Of a stretch of DNA of 64,000 bases, positions 37,965-46,590 are shown piece by piece (the stretch's first letter is position 1; the number at the start of each line of letters is the position of its first letter). The notes beneath the pieces are model-generated. The model was not told the DNA's origin, made no database searches, and saw only the letters and a list, made by a program, of their open reading frames with translations. The position numbers and the translations under genes were made by a program. The DNA lies in IMG/VR virus record IMGVR_UViG_3300030329_005371, positions 1-64,000 of that record; one strand, 5' to 3'. The DNA comes from a virus.

Positions 37965-37984
37965 TAAACCAACTATTTAAAAAC
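37965..37984 (+). repeat. Dispersed 20-nt motif, copy 2
   Basis: TAAACCAACTATTTAAAAAC directly before the PIN-PhoH start codon. It matches 18 of 20 positions with 27530-27549. No Shine-Dalgarno is visible between it and ATG 37987. Confidence 0.5.
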
Positions 37985-37986
37985 AG

Positions 37987-39321
37987 ATGGCTAAGAAAAA
38001 TTATTTATTAGACACAAGTGTTTATCTAACGGATGCAGATGCGATATTCCGTTTTGAAAATCATGATATTTTTATTCCCCTTAAAGTACTTGAGGAGATT
38101 GATAAACATAAAAAGCGCCAAGATTCAGTGGGATCTAACGCTCGTCGCATAATTCGAATTCTTGATGATTTAAGAGCATCGGGAGATCTCCAAAAGGGTG
38201 TGCGATTAGGAAAAGGAAAAGGTATTCTTAAAGTAATGTCATATGCTTCTCTTACTGGATCTATATTTCCTCCTGATTTGGATATTAGGGTACCTGATCA
38301 TGTTATTCTTGCTACTGCTAAAGCGGTTCAACAAGAGCAGCCTAACAGAAAGATGATTGTTGTTTCTCGGGATATTAATATGCGCGTAATTTGCGATTCT
38401 ATTGGAATGTTGGCAGAAGATTACATTACAGAAAAAGCTGCCGAATCATCGGATCAACTTTATAGTGGGTTTGTTGAGCACTTGGTAGATGATCAGGTCA
38501 TTGATAGGTTTTATGACGGAGAAGATATTCTTATTGAAGAAGACGAAGTGGAGGAATTGTGGAATCCAAATCAGTTTCTCATGATGGTATCTAATGCCAA
38601 TGAGAAAAAAACCGCATTAGCTCGTTTTAGTAGCCATCATGCGCCCTTAAAAAAGATTATACATGATAGACTTCCTGATTGGAAAATTAATTCTAGAAAC
38701 AAGGAGCAAGCCTTCGCGATGGATTTACTGATGGATCCTAGTGTTAAAATTGTTTCATTAATTGGTAGAGCCGGCTCTGGAAAAACATTAATGGCCATTG
38801 CGGCTGGTTTACAGCAAACTATTGGCTTGCGCTCTGAAAATAATCACTATTCTAGACTTATAGTTTCTAGACCCGTTCAGCCGCTCGGAAAAGATATTGG
38901 TTTTTTACCAGGAACAATGGAAGAAAAGATGCTTCCTTGGCTTATGCCCATTCAAGATAATTTGAAATTTCTTATGGGCGATCGCACATCCTTAGAAATG
39001 TATATGGAGAAGGGTAAAATTGAGATTGAGGCTCTTACATATATTCGCGGCCGCTCGATTGCGAACGCATTTGTTGTAATAGACGAGGCTCAAAATTTAA
39101 CAAAACACGAAATTAAGACTATTATTACTCGTATCGGAGATGGAACGAAGATTATTTTAACAGGAGATATTGAACAAATTGACAATATTTATGTTAATGA
39201 AACTTCAAATGGCTTAGCGCATGCTGTAGAAAATTTTAAACAATATCCCATCGCTGGCCACGTTACGTTTAAGAAAGGAGAGCGCTCTGAATTGGCTACG
39301 CTAGCCTCAAAAGTTTTATAG
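37987..39321 (+). CDS. phoH: PIN-PhoH fusion ATPase/ribonuclease
   Basis: A 444-aa protein. N-terminal PIN RNase domain: NYLLDTSVYL (Asp9), IPLKVLEEIDKHK and an acidic DHVILATAK element, then MIVVSRDINMR. C-terminal PhoH ATPase: LIGRAGSGKTLMAIA (Walker A, near 259), ILTGDIEQI and FVVIDEAQNLT (Walker B). PIN-PhoH (PhoH2-like) proteins unwind and cut RNA and are common in marine phages and their hosts. The gene starts 2 nt after the second 20-nt motif with no clear ribosome site. Confidence 0.93.
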   Translation: MAKKNYLLDTSVYLTDADAIFRFENHDIFIPLKVLEEIDKHKKRQDSVGSNARRIIRILDDLRASGDLQKGVRLGKGKGILKVMSYASLTGSIFPPDLDIRVPDHVILATAKAVQQEQPNRKMIVVSRDINMRVICDSIGMLAEDYITEKAAESSDQLYSGFVEHLVDDQVIDRFYDGEDILIEEDEVEELWNPNQFLMMVSNANEKKTALARFSSHHAPLKKIIHDRLPDWKINSRNKEQAFAMDLLMDPSVKIVSLIGRAGSGKTLMAIAAGLQQTIGLRSENNHYSRLIVSRPVQPLGKDIGFLPGTMEEKMLPWLMPIQDNLKFLMGDRTSLEMYMEKGKIEIEALTYIRGRSIANAFVVIDEAQNLTKHEIKTIITRIGDGTKIILTGDIEQIDNIYVNETSNGLAHAVENFKQYPIAGHVTFKKGERSELATLASKVL

Positions 39322-39354
39322 CCGACAAATATTTATTTAATAAGGAATTAAGAT

Positions 39355-39663
39355 ATGCCCGAAAAAACTACAGAAAAAGTAATCACAGAAGAAGAAGTTC
39401 ACACCAACCCTATGTTAGCAATGCCAGTTGTTCCTGATTCTAAATTAAAAAGCTTTTTGGTTGATTATGTGGGAGAAAAGTTGGCTCCCGACAATGAAGA
39501 AGTAACTGTTAATATGATCGCAGAAGTTTTAGCTACGGATTTCCCAGAGTTTACTTTTGCGTTTGCCGAAGAAAATTTTCTTCGTGGATATCAATTAGGA
39601 CTAGACGATGCTCAAAGCTTACATCCAGCAGAAACAGAGCAAACTGTTGGAACAACAGACTGA
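39355..39663 (+). CDS. Acidic hypothetical protein (102 aa)
   Basis: Acidic, helical C-terminal part (FAFAEENFLRGYQLGLDDAQ) similar in look to a family found in T4-like marine phages; no function is known to me. AAGGAA precedes ATG 39355. Overlaps the next gene by 56 nt. Confidence 0.6.
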   Translation: MPEKTTEKVITEEEVHTNPMLAMPVVPDSKLKSFLVDYVGEKLAPDNEEVTVNMIAEVLATDFPEFTFAFAEENFLRGYQLGLDDAQSLHPAETEQTVGTTD

Positions 39664-40303
39664 TTTTTATACCTCTACAGGTTTACATGTTTTTTTTAAA
39701 GAACCTGTTGAAAATGTAGATGTAGAAAAAGTAATTGCCAAAGTAGAATCAACACTGCCTGCTCATTTAATATCTGAAATTGAGATGATTATATTTGGGT
39801 GGTTTGATGAGTTTGAAGAAAGAAGCTTAAATGCTTTTTATGACGGAGGCACATTATATATCTCCAATATTCAAGATGACGCATCGGACTTATATGACGA
39901 TATAATTCACGAAATATCTCACTCGCTAGAAGAGCCTCATGGCTATTTTCTTTATGGCGATAAAAAGATTGAAAATGAATTCTTAAGAAAACGCAAATAT
40001 GCTCACGATATGCTATGGAAAATGGGATACAAGATTCCTTTATCTGTTTTTATGAATCCGGAATATAATGAAGAATTGGATATGTTTTTATATGAAAAGG
40101 TTGGCTATGACAAATTAGGCCCTATTCTTACTGGTGCTTTTCTCACTCCATATGCGATTACATCTCTGAGAGAATATTTTGCCACCGGATTTACGGAATT
40201 TTATCTTCATCCCGAAGAGCATGATTTTTTTAAAAAGGTGAGCCCCGAACTTTATAAAAAATTAGTTTTACTCCATGATCCAGAAAAACTTGACAACCAG
40301 TAA
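39608..40303 (+). CDS. Putative zinc metallopeptidase (HExxH)
   Basis: A 231-aa protein with DIIHEISHSLEE (HExxH at 101-105) and, about 90 residues on, REYFATGFTEFYLHP, whose Glu is a good third zinc ligand (gluzincin-like layout). No signal peptide, so a cytoplasmic or virion location is likely. Substrate unknown. The start at 39608 lies in the previous gene; a TTG near 39650 is an alternative. Its stop overlaps the next promoter. Confidence 0.72.
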   Translation: MLKAYIQQKQSKLLEQQTDFYTSTGLHVFFKEPVENVDVEKVIAKVESTLPAHLISEIEMIIFGWFDEFEERSLNAFYDGGTLYISNIQDDASDLYDDIIHEISHSLEEPHGYFLYGDKKIENEFLRKRKYAHDMLWKMGYKIPLSVFMNPEYNEELDMFLYEKVGYDKLGPILTGAFLTPYAITSLREYFATGFTEFYLHPEEHDFFKKVSPELYKKLVLLHDPEKLDNQ

Positions 40304-40318
40304 AAAAGTGGTTATAAT
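40290..40318 (+). promoter_or_regulatory. Consensus sigma70-type promoter
   Basis: TTGACA (40290-40295), a 17-nt spacer, TATAAT (40313-40318), inside GTGGTTATAATATAG. It overlaps the end of the metallopeptidase gene and precedes the nuclease at 40341; it may also drive the start of the glycan cluster. Confidence 0.8.
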
Positions 40319-40340
40319 ATAGTATAAATCTGGAGGGATT

Positions 40341-41105
40341 TTGCCACATATTTCATATTCGGAACTCAAAGATTGGGTAACTTGCGCGTTTTATCATAAA
40401 CTTACGCGTATTGATAAGCTCAAGGGATTTAAAGGAAACGAGTTTACCGCATTCGGATCAGCTATTCACGCTGTATGCGAGAAAAAACTATTAAAAGAGG
40501 ACATTGACGATGAAAGATTTTTTGTTCGTAGCTTTAATGATCATATTACTGACCTCGGAGACGATGTGCCTGTGGATAGCGGATTGGTTGATCAAATGGT
40601 GGGACAGGGGAAAGCTTTACTACCAGAAATCGAAGAAGCAGTCGCAGAATACTTCGGAGAATACAACGTCGAAGCAGTAGAATTAAAGCTTTATGAACCA
40701 ATATCAGGCGAAGAAGACTATATGTTCAAAGGCTATATCGATGCGATTGTCTCTACGCCAGATGGAAAGGTTCATATTTTTGATTGGAAGACTTGTTCTT
40801 GGGGCTGGGACTCTCGCCGTCGCAGCGAGAAGATGACAACTTATCAACTTACACTCTATAAGCATTTCTTTGCTCAAAAAATGGAGGTCGATCCAAAGAG
40901 CATCGAAACTCACTTTGCTCTTCTTAAAAGAACAGCAAAGAAAAATAGGGTAGAACTATTTAGGGTGACGAGCGGCCCAAGAAAAACCGAAAACGCTCTT
41001 AAATTATTGCACAAAGCATTATACAATATCAAAAATAAGCGATACATTAAGAACAGGCTCTCATGTGAGCGATGTACGTTTAGGCACACAAAAGAATGTC
41101 CATGA
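40341..41105 (+). CDS. PD-(D/E)XK nuclease with iron-sulfur Cys set (Cas4/AddB-like)
   Basis: A 254-aa protein. The N-terminus has ISYSELKDWVTCAFYHKL (first Cys) and FGSAIHAVCEK. The nuclease core has FKGYIDAIVSTPDGKVHIFDWKT (motif II Asp, motif III D-x-K) followed by a Gln-containing TYQLTLY. The C-terminus has SCERCTFRHTKECP, three Cys that with the first would hold a 4Fe-4S staple, as in Cas4 and AddB. A 5'-3' or 3'-5' ssDNA exonuclease for recombination is likely. TTG start behind GGAGGG at 40333-40338. Confidence 0.87.
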   Translation: MPHISYSELKDWVTCAFYHKLTRIDKLKGFKGNEFTAFGSAIHAVCEKKLLKEDIDDERFFVRSFNDHITDLGDDVPVDSGLVDQMVGQGKALLPEIEEAVAEYFGEYNVEAVELKLYEPISGEEDYMFKGYIDAIVSTPDGKVHIFDWKTCSWGWDSRRRSEKMTTYQLTLYKHFFAQKMEVDPKSIETHFALLKRTAKKNRVELFRVTSGPRKTENALKLLHKALYNIKNKRYIKNRLSCERCTFRHTKECP

Positions 41106-41112
41106 GGAATAA

Positions 41113-42399
41113 ATGACAAAAAAGAAAATAATGGTCATCGCAGACCATCCACTATCGCCTTCCGGCGTTGGTACCCAGACAAGGTACTTTATTGAAGCTC
41201 TCTTAAACACTGATAGATATAAATTTATTTGTTTAGGAGGAGCATTACAGCATCAGGATTATAGACCGCAGAGAGTCGCTCCATTTGAAGATGATTGGGT
41301 AATATATCCAGTCGAAGGATATGGTAATGACGAAATGATTCGCTCTATTCTTCGCAAAGAAAAGCCTGACGTGCTTTGGTTTATGACAGATCCCAGGTTC
41401 TATGGATGGCTGTGGGAAATTGAAAATGAAGTAAGAGTAAATGTCCCCATGATCTATTATCATGTGTGGGATAATTTTCCGGCTCCTTATTATAATGCTC
41501 CATTTTATAATTCTAATGATAAAGTTGTAGCTATTTCAAAAGTCACACACGAAATTGTTAAAACTGTCGCGCCTGATGTGGCGTGTGAATATCTACCACA
41601 CGCAGTTGATCCTCAATATTTTAAGCCTGCGAAAGGTGGCGAAGCCGAAAGAAAAGTCGAAGCTGTAAAGAAAGCATTGCTAGAGAAAAATAGTGCGATT
41701 ACTGCCAATCCCAAAAAGAAGATATTTTTCTGGAACAGCAGAAACGCTCGCAGAAAGCAAAGCGGTACGGTGATTTGGTGGTTTAAGGAATTTCTAGATG
41801 AAGTAGGGCACGATAAAGCATGCTTGTTAATGCATACAGATGCTAGAGATCCTCACGGGCAAGACTTGCCCCATCTTATTGAGCACTTGGGAGTCAATGA
41901 AGGTCAGATATTTTTATCTACCAACAAGGTCCCTGCCGAAGATATGGCGGCTATGTACAACGCATGTGATTATACAATTAATATTTCAGATGCGGAAGGT
42001 TTTGGTCTCTCCGCATTAGAGTCATTAAGTTGTGGTGTGCCTGTTATAGTAACCATGACAGGAGGTCTTCAAGAGCAAGTAACAGATGGCAAAGACTGGT
42101 TTGGCTATGGAATCCAGCCCGCCTCTAGATCAATTATAGGCTCCCTTCAGGTTCCATATATTTATGAAGATCGTATTTCTAAAGAAGATTTTATATCCAC
42201 TCTCAAAAAGGCTCTTAATTTAAGTCCAAAGGCATACAAGAATTTGTCCAAAAAGGGACTTAAACATGTGGAGGAGAATTACAATTTTCAAACTTATAAA
42301 AAGAGATGGATAGAAATTATGGATAATTTAATTGAAGAACATGGCTCTTGGAGCGAAAGAAAAAATTATACTCGCTGGCATTTAATGGAGGTAGCGTGA
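41113..42399 (+). CDS. Glycosyltransferase, GT-B fold (GT4-like)
   Basis: A 428-aa protein: N-terminal GVGTQTRYFIEALL (donor-side glycine loop) and a C-terminal SDAEGFGLSALESLSCGVPVIV segment (E-x7-E motif) typical of GT4. It transfers a sugar from a nucleotide sugar; donor and acceptor not readable. First gene of the glycan cluster, 7 nt after the nuclease. Its last part overlaps the next gene's GTG by ATGA-like coupling. Confidence 0.88.
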   Translation: MTKKKIMVIADHPLSPSGVGTQTRYFIEALLNTDRYKFICLGGALQHQDYRPQRVAPFEDDWVIYPVEGYGNDEMIRSILRKEKPDVLWFMTDPRFYGWLWEIENEVRVNVPMIYYHVWDNFPAPYYNAPFYNSNDKVVAISKVTHEIVKTVAPDVACEYLPHAVDPQYFKPAKGGEAERKVEAVKKALLEKNSAITANPKKKIFFWNSRNARRKQSGTVIWWFKEFLDEVGHDKACLLMHTDARDPHGQDLPHLIEHLGVNEGQIFLSTNKVPAEDMAAMYNACDYTINISDAEGFGLSALESLSCGVPVIVTMTGGLQEQVTDGKDWFGYGIQPASRSIIGSLQVPYIYEDRISKEDFISTLKKALNLSPKAYKNLSKKGLKHVEENYNFQTYKKRWIEIMDNLIEEHGSWSERKNYTRWHLMEVA

Positions 42400-43646
42400 A
42401 AAAGAAAATTTTATTAAAAGGACCCCTTCTGACGCGTTCGGGTTATGGAGAACAAGCGCGCTTTGCGCTTAGAGCGCTCAGAAGTAAGCCAGACTTATTT
42501 GATGTCTATATACAGCCATTAAGATGGGGCGCCACATCTTGGTTATTTGAAGATAACGAAGAACGCGAGTGGATCGATCAAGCAATAGAAAAGACTATCG
42601 GGTTTATTCAGCAGGGGGGCCAATTTGACATCTCTCTCCAGGTTACCATTCCTAATGAATGGGAAAAATTGGCTCCTTACAATGTAGGATATACTGCTGG
42701 TTTGGAGGCCACGCGAGTTCCTCCGGTATGGATAGAAAAGCTTAATTCAATGGATAAGGTGATTACGATCTCTTCTTTTTCAAAAGATATCTTTGAATCA
42801 TCCACCTACGAAGGCACTCACTCTGAAACAGGCCAGCAAGTACAGCTAGTCCCCAACACACCAATTTCAGTAGTAGGCTATCCTGTAAAGACGCATTCTG
42901 CGACACCTCCGTTGGATTTAGATCTAAAGTATGATTTTAATTTTCTCAGTATTGCTCAATTTGCTGTAAGAAAAAACATTGAGCAAACTATAAAATGGTT
43001 TATGCAAGAATTCCGTGATGATGAGGTTGGCTTAGTATTAAAAACTAATCTAGCGAAAAACTGTTTGATGGATCGAGAAGCTACCTTAAACAAGCTTAAG
43101 CAGCTTGTCTCGTCTCTAAGTGACGGCGCCAAATGTAAACTTTATTTATTACACGGAGATATGACCGATGAAGAGATTCATTCACTTTATTGTCATCCTA
43201 AATTAAAGGCTCTGATTGCGTTGCCTCATGGAGAAGGATTCGGGCTTCCTATATTTGAAGCAGCATATTCTGGCATGCCGATTGTTGCCACTGGGTGGTC
43301 TGGCCAGCTAGATTATCTGGTAGACGAAAATAAAAAAGAGCAATTTTACAATGTAAGTTATGATATCCAACCTATTCAAGAAAAAGCTGTCTGGGACGGT
43401 GTGCTCATGAAAGAAGCGATGTGGGCATATGCCAAGGAGTCTTCCGCTAAAACACAGATGAGAAGATGTTACGAGGAAGTAATAGAAAATACTGGCTTAG
43501 CCGCAAAAAGTTGTGCGTATGCTGAACAATTGAAAGAGCGCTTCAGTGAAGAAAAAATGTTTTCATTATTTACCGAAGCAGTACACCGGCAAGATCCTGA
43601 AATTGATGCGTGGTTAGCTAAACTTGAAGCAATTGAAGAGTTATGA
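42396..43646 (+). CDS. Glycosyltransferase, GT-B fold
   Basis: About 416 aa: LKGPLLTRSGYGEQARFALRAL at the N-terminus, a central SIAQFAVRKNIEQTIKWFMQEF, and a C-terminal LPHGEGFGLPIFEAAYSGMPIVATG (E-x7-E). Resembles its neighbour at 41113 in layout but is distant in sequence. GTG 42396 follows GGAGG at 42388-42392. ATGA-type coupling to both neighbours. Confidence 0.87.
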   Translation: MKKKILLKGPLLTRSGYGEQARFALRALRSKPDLFDVYIQPLRWGATSWLFEDNEEREWIDQAIEKTIGFIQQGGQFDISLQVTIPNEWEKLAPYNVGYTAGLEATRVPPVWIEKLNSMDKVITISSFSKDIFESSTYEGTHSETGQQVQLVPNTPISVVGYPVKTHSATPPLDLDLKYDFNFLSIAQFAVRKNIEQTIKWFMQEFRDDEVGLVLKTNLAKNCLMDREATLNKLKQLVSSLSDGAKCKLYLLHGDMTDEEIHSLYCHPKLKALIALPHGEGFGLPIFEAAYSGMPIVATGWSGQLDYLVDENKKEQFYNVSYDIQPIQEKAVWDGVLMKEAMWAYAKESSAKTQMRRCYEEVIENTGLAAKSCAYAEQLKERFSEEKMFSLFTEAVHRQDPEIDAWLAKLEAIEEL

Positions 43647-44338
43647 TAGATTTTTTGCCTTACGTAGAAGAATTTAAAAAAGCAATAACCAGCACATGGC
43701 TTACACCGCGCGGCATTATGTTTAGTGAGGGTTTTGCGTTAGTTAGCTTGATGAAGCATTTTGACATAGATCTGATGATTGAGTCGGGGGTGGCATATGG
43801 AGGATCAACCGAAATGATGGCCCTCGCGACACAGAAACCAATTGTTGGGATTGATACATTTACTTGTTATGATGATTCATATGTATATGCCAAGAATCGA
43901 TTAGCTAAATATAAGAATGTGTTGTTAATAAAAGGCGACAGTTTTGATAAACTTCCTGGGATTTTAAATACTTTTACTGGCAACAAAATTGGAATTTTCA
44001 TTGATGGGCCAAAAGGCGAGATGGCTATAGATATGTCTCGCCAATTGTATGAGGGAGATCATAGAATTAAGTTTATATGTATCCACGATCTTTGCCATGG
44101 AACTCCAGAAGCTGAAAAATGCGCGCGGATTTTTGATGATATAATTTTTACAGATGAGCCTGCTGGCTACTTTGCTGAAGCCCGAGAACAAATTGACTCG
44201 CATATGCTTAAGATAAATAAACAATTATGTGAGGAAAGCAAATCTTCTTTAAATCCGGCTCAGGGATTGGGATATTTACAGACTTCATTAAGAGAGTATC
44301 CTTATGGCTTTGGAATGGCAATTATAGTAAGAACATGA
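43643..44338 (+). CDS. Class I methyltransferase-fold protein (CmcI/hydroxylase-like)
   Basis: A 231-aa protein with LMIESGVAYGGSTEMMALAT (SAM-loop-like), IVGIDTFTCYDD and IFIDGPKGE strands, as in CmcI-type cephalosporin hydroxylase/methyltransferase proteins of sugar clusters. Role: probably modifies a sugar or glycan; the exact reaction is not clear. Coupled by ATGA on both ends. Confidence 0.75.
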   Translation: MIDFLPYVEEFKKAITSTWLTPRGIMFSEGFALVSLMKHFDIDLMIESGVAYGGSTEMMALATQKPIVGIDTFTCYDDSYVYAKNRLAKYKNVLLIKGDSFDKLPGILNTFTGNKIGIFIDGPKGEMAIDMSRQLYEGDHRIKFICIHDLCHGTPEAEKCARIFDDIIFTDEPAGYFAEAREQIDSHMLKINKQLCEESKSSLNPAQGLGYLQTSLREYPYGFGMAIIVRT

Positions 44339-45189
44339 CTAAAAAAGTTATCTTTATTGCTGACGCGTTCGCTCATCAGCACACTGGTGGCGCCGAACTA
44401 CATGATGCTGTTGTGATTGATTTTTTTCAGACGAAGAATATTTTACATGATGTTAAAAACACTTCTCTTATTACTGTAGATTATATTAAGAAAAATACTG
44501 ATAAAATATGGTTTATCTCAAATTTTGTTGCGCTAAAAAATGTGTGTAAAGCGTTATTGGCTAAAGAGTGTGAGTACTATATCTACGAACATGACTATAA
44601 ATTTTCTAAAGTACGAAATCCTATAAACTTTCCAGATTTTTTGTGCCCCAAAAGCGATCTTATGAATCTTAATTTCTACGCTGCTGCAAAAAAAGTAATA
44701 TGTTTAAGCAAGATGCACCGAGAAATTTTTGATAAAAACTTACACCTACCTAATATTGTCAATATTAATTGTAGTATGTGGTCGGATAGTCAGCTCGATC
44801 TGTTTAAGAGGCTTCAAAAGCCGCATAAGAATGGAAAATTTGCCGTCATTAAAACCGGCAACCCCACCAAAAGAATGCCTCAAGCAATTGAATTTTGTAG
44901 GGCCCGGAACATTCCTTTTGATCTGATAGCATCTCAAAACTATGAAGAATTTATTGACATATTGTCAAACTATAGAGGTCTTGCTTTTATGACTGGGCAC
45001 CCCGAACCCACTCCTCGTGTAGCTATTGAGGCCAAAATGCTAAATTGTAAATTTATAGCGCCCAAACACTTGATTAGCGTGGCTCATGAGGATTATTTTC
45101 ACTTACAAGGTCTTCATATGATAGAAGAAGTAAAGAAAATGCGAGATGTTGCATTAAATCGTTTTATGGGCTGGTTTGATGAGACATAA
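44335..45189 (+). CDS. Glycosyltransferase-like protein (GT-B)
   Basis: A 284-aa protein starting VIFIADAFAHQHTGGAELHD, a GT4-type GG-E-x-h loop, with VIKTGNPTKRMPQAIEF and TGHPEPTPRVAIEAKMLN (E-x-x-x-E-like) in the second half. Shorter than usual GT4 enzymes. Presumed sugar transferase in the cluster. Confidence 0.72.
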   Translation: MTKKVIFIADAFAHQHTGGAELHDAVVIDFFQTKNILHDVKNTSLITVDYIKKNTDKIWFISNFVALKNVCKALLAKECEYYIYEHDYKFSKVRNPINFPDFLCPKSDLMNLNFYAAAKKVICLSKMHREIFDKNLHLPNIVNINCSMWSDSQLDLFKRLQKPHKNGKFAVIKTGNPTKRMPQAIEFCRARNIPFDLIASQNYEEFIDILSNYRGLAFMTGHPEPTPRVAIEAKMLNCKFIAPKHLISVAHEDYFHLQGLHMIEEVKKMRDVALNRFMGWFDET

Positions 45190-45883
45190 CATTCTAACTG
45201 TGGCTAATGAAGATTATCGTTCTTTTTTGATATTATTTGTTAATTCTCTTTTTGAATTTGGCAATTTAAGCGAAACTGAAAAGATATATGTATTCGATAC
45301 AGGCCTTAGTCAAGAAACCCGTGATTATCTTTTGTGTTTTCCTAAGATAGAAATTCGAAATGCTGGATTTACAGCTCAATCAGACGCTATACATGATTCT
45401 GGATGGAAGCGCAATACTTATTCTAAGACTAAATTTTTGAAAGATATATTAACAAATACTCAACTTCCTACATTTATGATTGATGCCGATTGTATTTTTA
45501 TTCAAGATTTTTTAGACTTGATAGATGAAAAGTGTGATATAATAGGATGTGAGCGACAACGAGAAGGATTTTCTAAATATATTGGCTCTTTTTTTGGAGC
45601 CATTAATGTTGAGCAATCAATTAAGTTTATAGATTTGTGGATAAAAAATATTCAAATATTACAAGACACCACGGCGCTTAAACATTGTGAAAGCCCTGCT
45701 TTGGCTAAAACTATCGAGGAATATGATTTTAAAGTTCAAGACTTAAAAGAGCAAATAGTATCGGCGGTATTTCCTTCACAAGAATCACGCATAATACATC
45801 TTAAGTCTGATCACTATGCGCTGACAGTACAAGATCGACTAAATCTTCAACATGCGCAAGAATTTGTAAAAAGGTACTTATAA
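45179..45883 (+). CDS. Nucleotide-diphospho-sugar transferase-like protein (GT-A)
   Basis: A 234-aa protein with HNILTVANEDYRSFLILFVNS, YSKTKFLKDIL and TFMIDADCIFIQ (DxD-type metal motif), then GCERQREGF. Layout of a GT8/GT77-like glycosyltransferase. ATG 45179 chosen; the TTG three bases earlier is not needed. Ends one base into the next gene. Confidence 0.75.
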   Translation: MRHNILTVANEDYRSFLILFVNSLFEFGNLSETEKIYVFDTGLSQETRDYLLCFPKIEIRNAGFTAQSDAIHDSGWKRNTYSKTKFLKDILTNTQLPTFMIDADCIFIQDFLDLIDEKCDIIGCERQREGFSKYIGSFFGAINVEQSIKFIDLWIKNIQILQDTTALKHCESPALAKTIEEYDFKVQDLKEQIVSAVFPSQESRIIHLKSDHYALTVQDRLNLQHAQEFVKRYL

Positions 45884-46590
45884 TGTTATTGTCAGTAGTA
45901 ATCTCAACGTATAATAGATCAGATGTACTGAAACAAAATTTAGATCACTTTAAGAATCAGACTGATATGGAATTCGAAATAGTGGTAGGTATTGATGGTT
46001 CGACCGACGATACAATACAAATGTTGAATTCTTATCAGGGCCCATTTAGTTTACGCTGGATCAATACCGGTGAAACTGAAAAATACTGTTTAGCAAAAGT
46101 TCGCAACATGGCTATTGTTGAAACTGTAGGACAAGCCGTTGTTATTTTGGATGATGATAGCTTTCCGACTCCTGAGTTTATAGCAGCGCACAAAAGCTCT
46201 GCGCAAAGAGGAGTTATTACAGGTGGATATAGAAACTCTCACGATCCTAAAGACTCGCTACATCCAAAGATGAAACGTACGCTTTTAAAATATGGAATCA
46301 ATAAACTAAACCCAATCACTGAAAGAATAGTAGAAAATAATGCCTGTATGATGCGGTCAGATTTGATTGGCTGCGGCATGTTTTCTGAAAGATTTGAAGG
46401 ATACGGCGGCTGTGGTCAAGAGTTTATATGGAGATTGGCCTATCAAGGCTACCAATATAAATTTAATCCCGAAGCAATGATCTATCACCACCGCGAATTC
46501 GAGGGAGACAATGGTCTAACAAGAGAGATAAAAGATCAACAGGCCATGGAGATGTCTAAAATGATTTATAAACACTGCGGGAATTTTTAA
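45883..46590 (+). CDS. Family 2 glycosyltransferase
   Basis: A 235-aa GT2: LSVVISTYNRSDVLKQNL, then FEIVVGIDGSTDDT (first Asp motif), then AVVILDDDSFP (DxD) and a C-terminal EFIWRLAYQG (ED-x-x-x-R-like). Inverting transferase on a nucleotide sugar. No membrane segments, so the acceptor is probably a soluble or cytosolic-face lipid-linked sugar. Confidence 0.9.
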   Translation: MLLSVVISTYNRSDVLKQNLDHFKNQTDMEFEIVVGIDGSTDDTIQMLNSYQGPFSLRWINTGETEKYCLAKVRNMAIVETVGQAVVILDDDSFPTPEFIAAHKSSAQRGVITGGYRNSHDPKDSLHPKMKRTLLKYGINKLNPITERIVENNACMMRSDLIGCGMFSERFEGYGGCGQEFIWRLAYQGYQYKFNPEAMIYHHREFEGDNGLTREIKDQQAMEMSKMIYKHCGNF

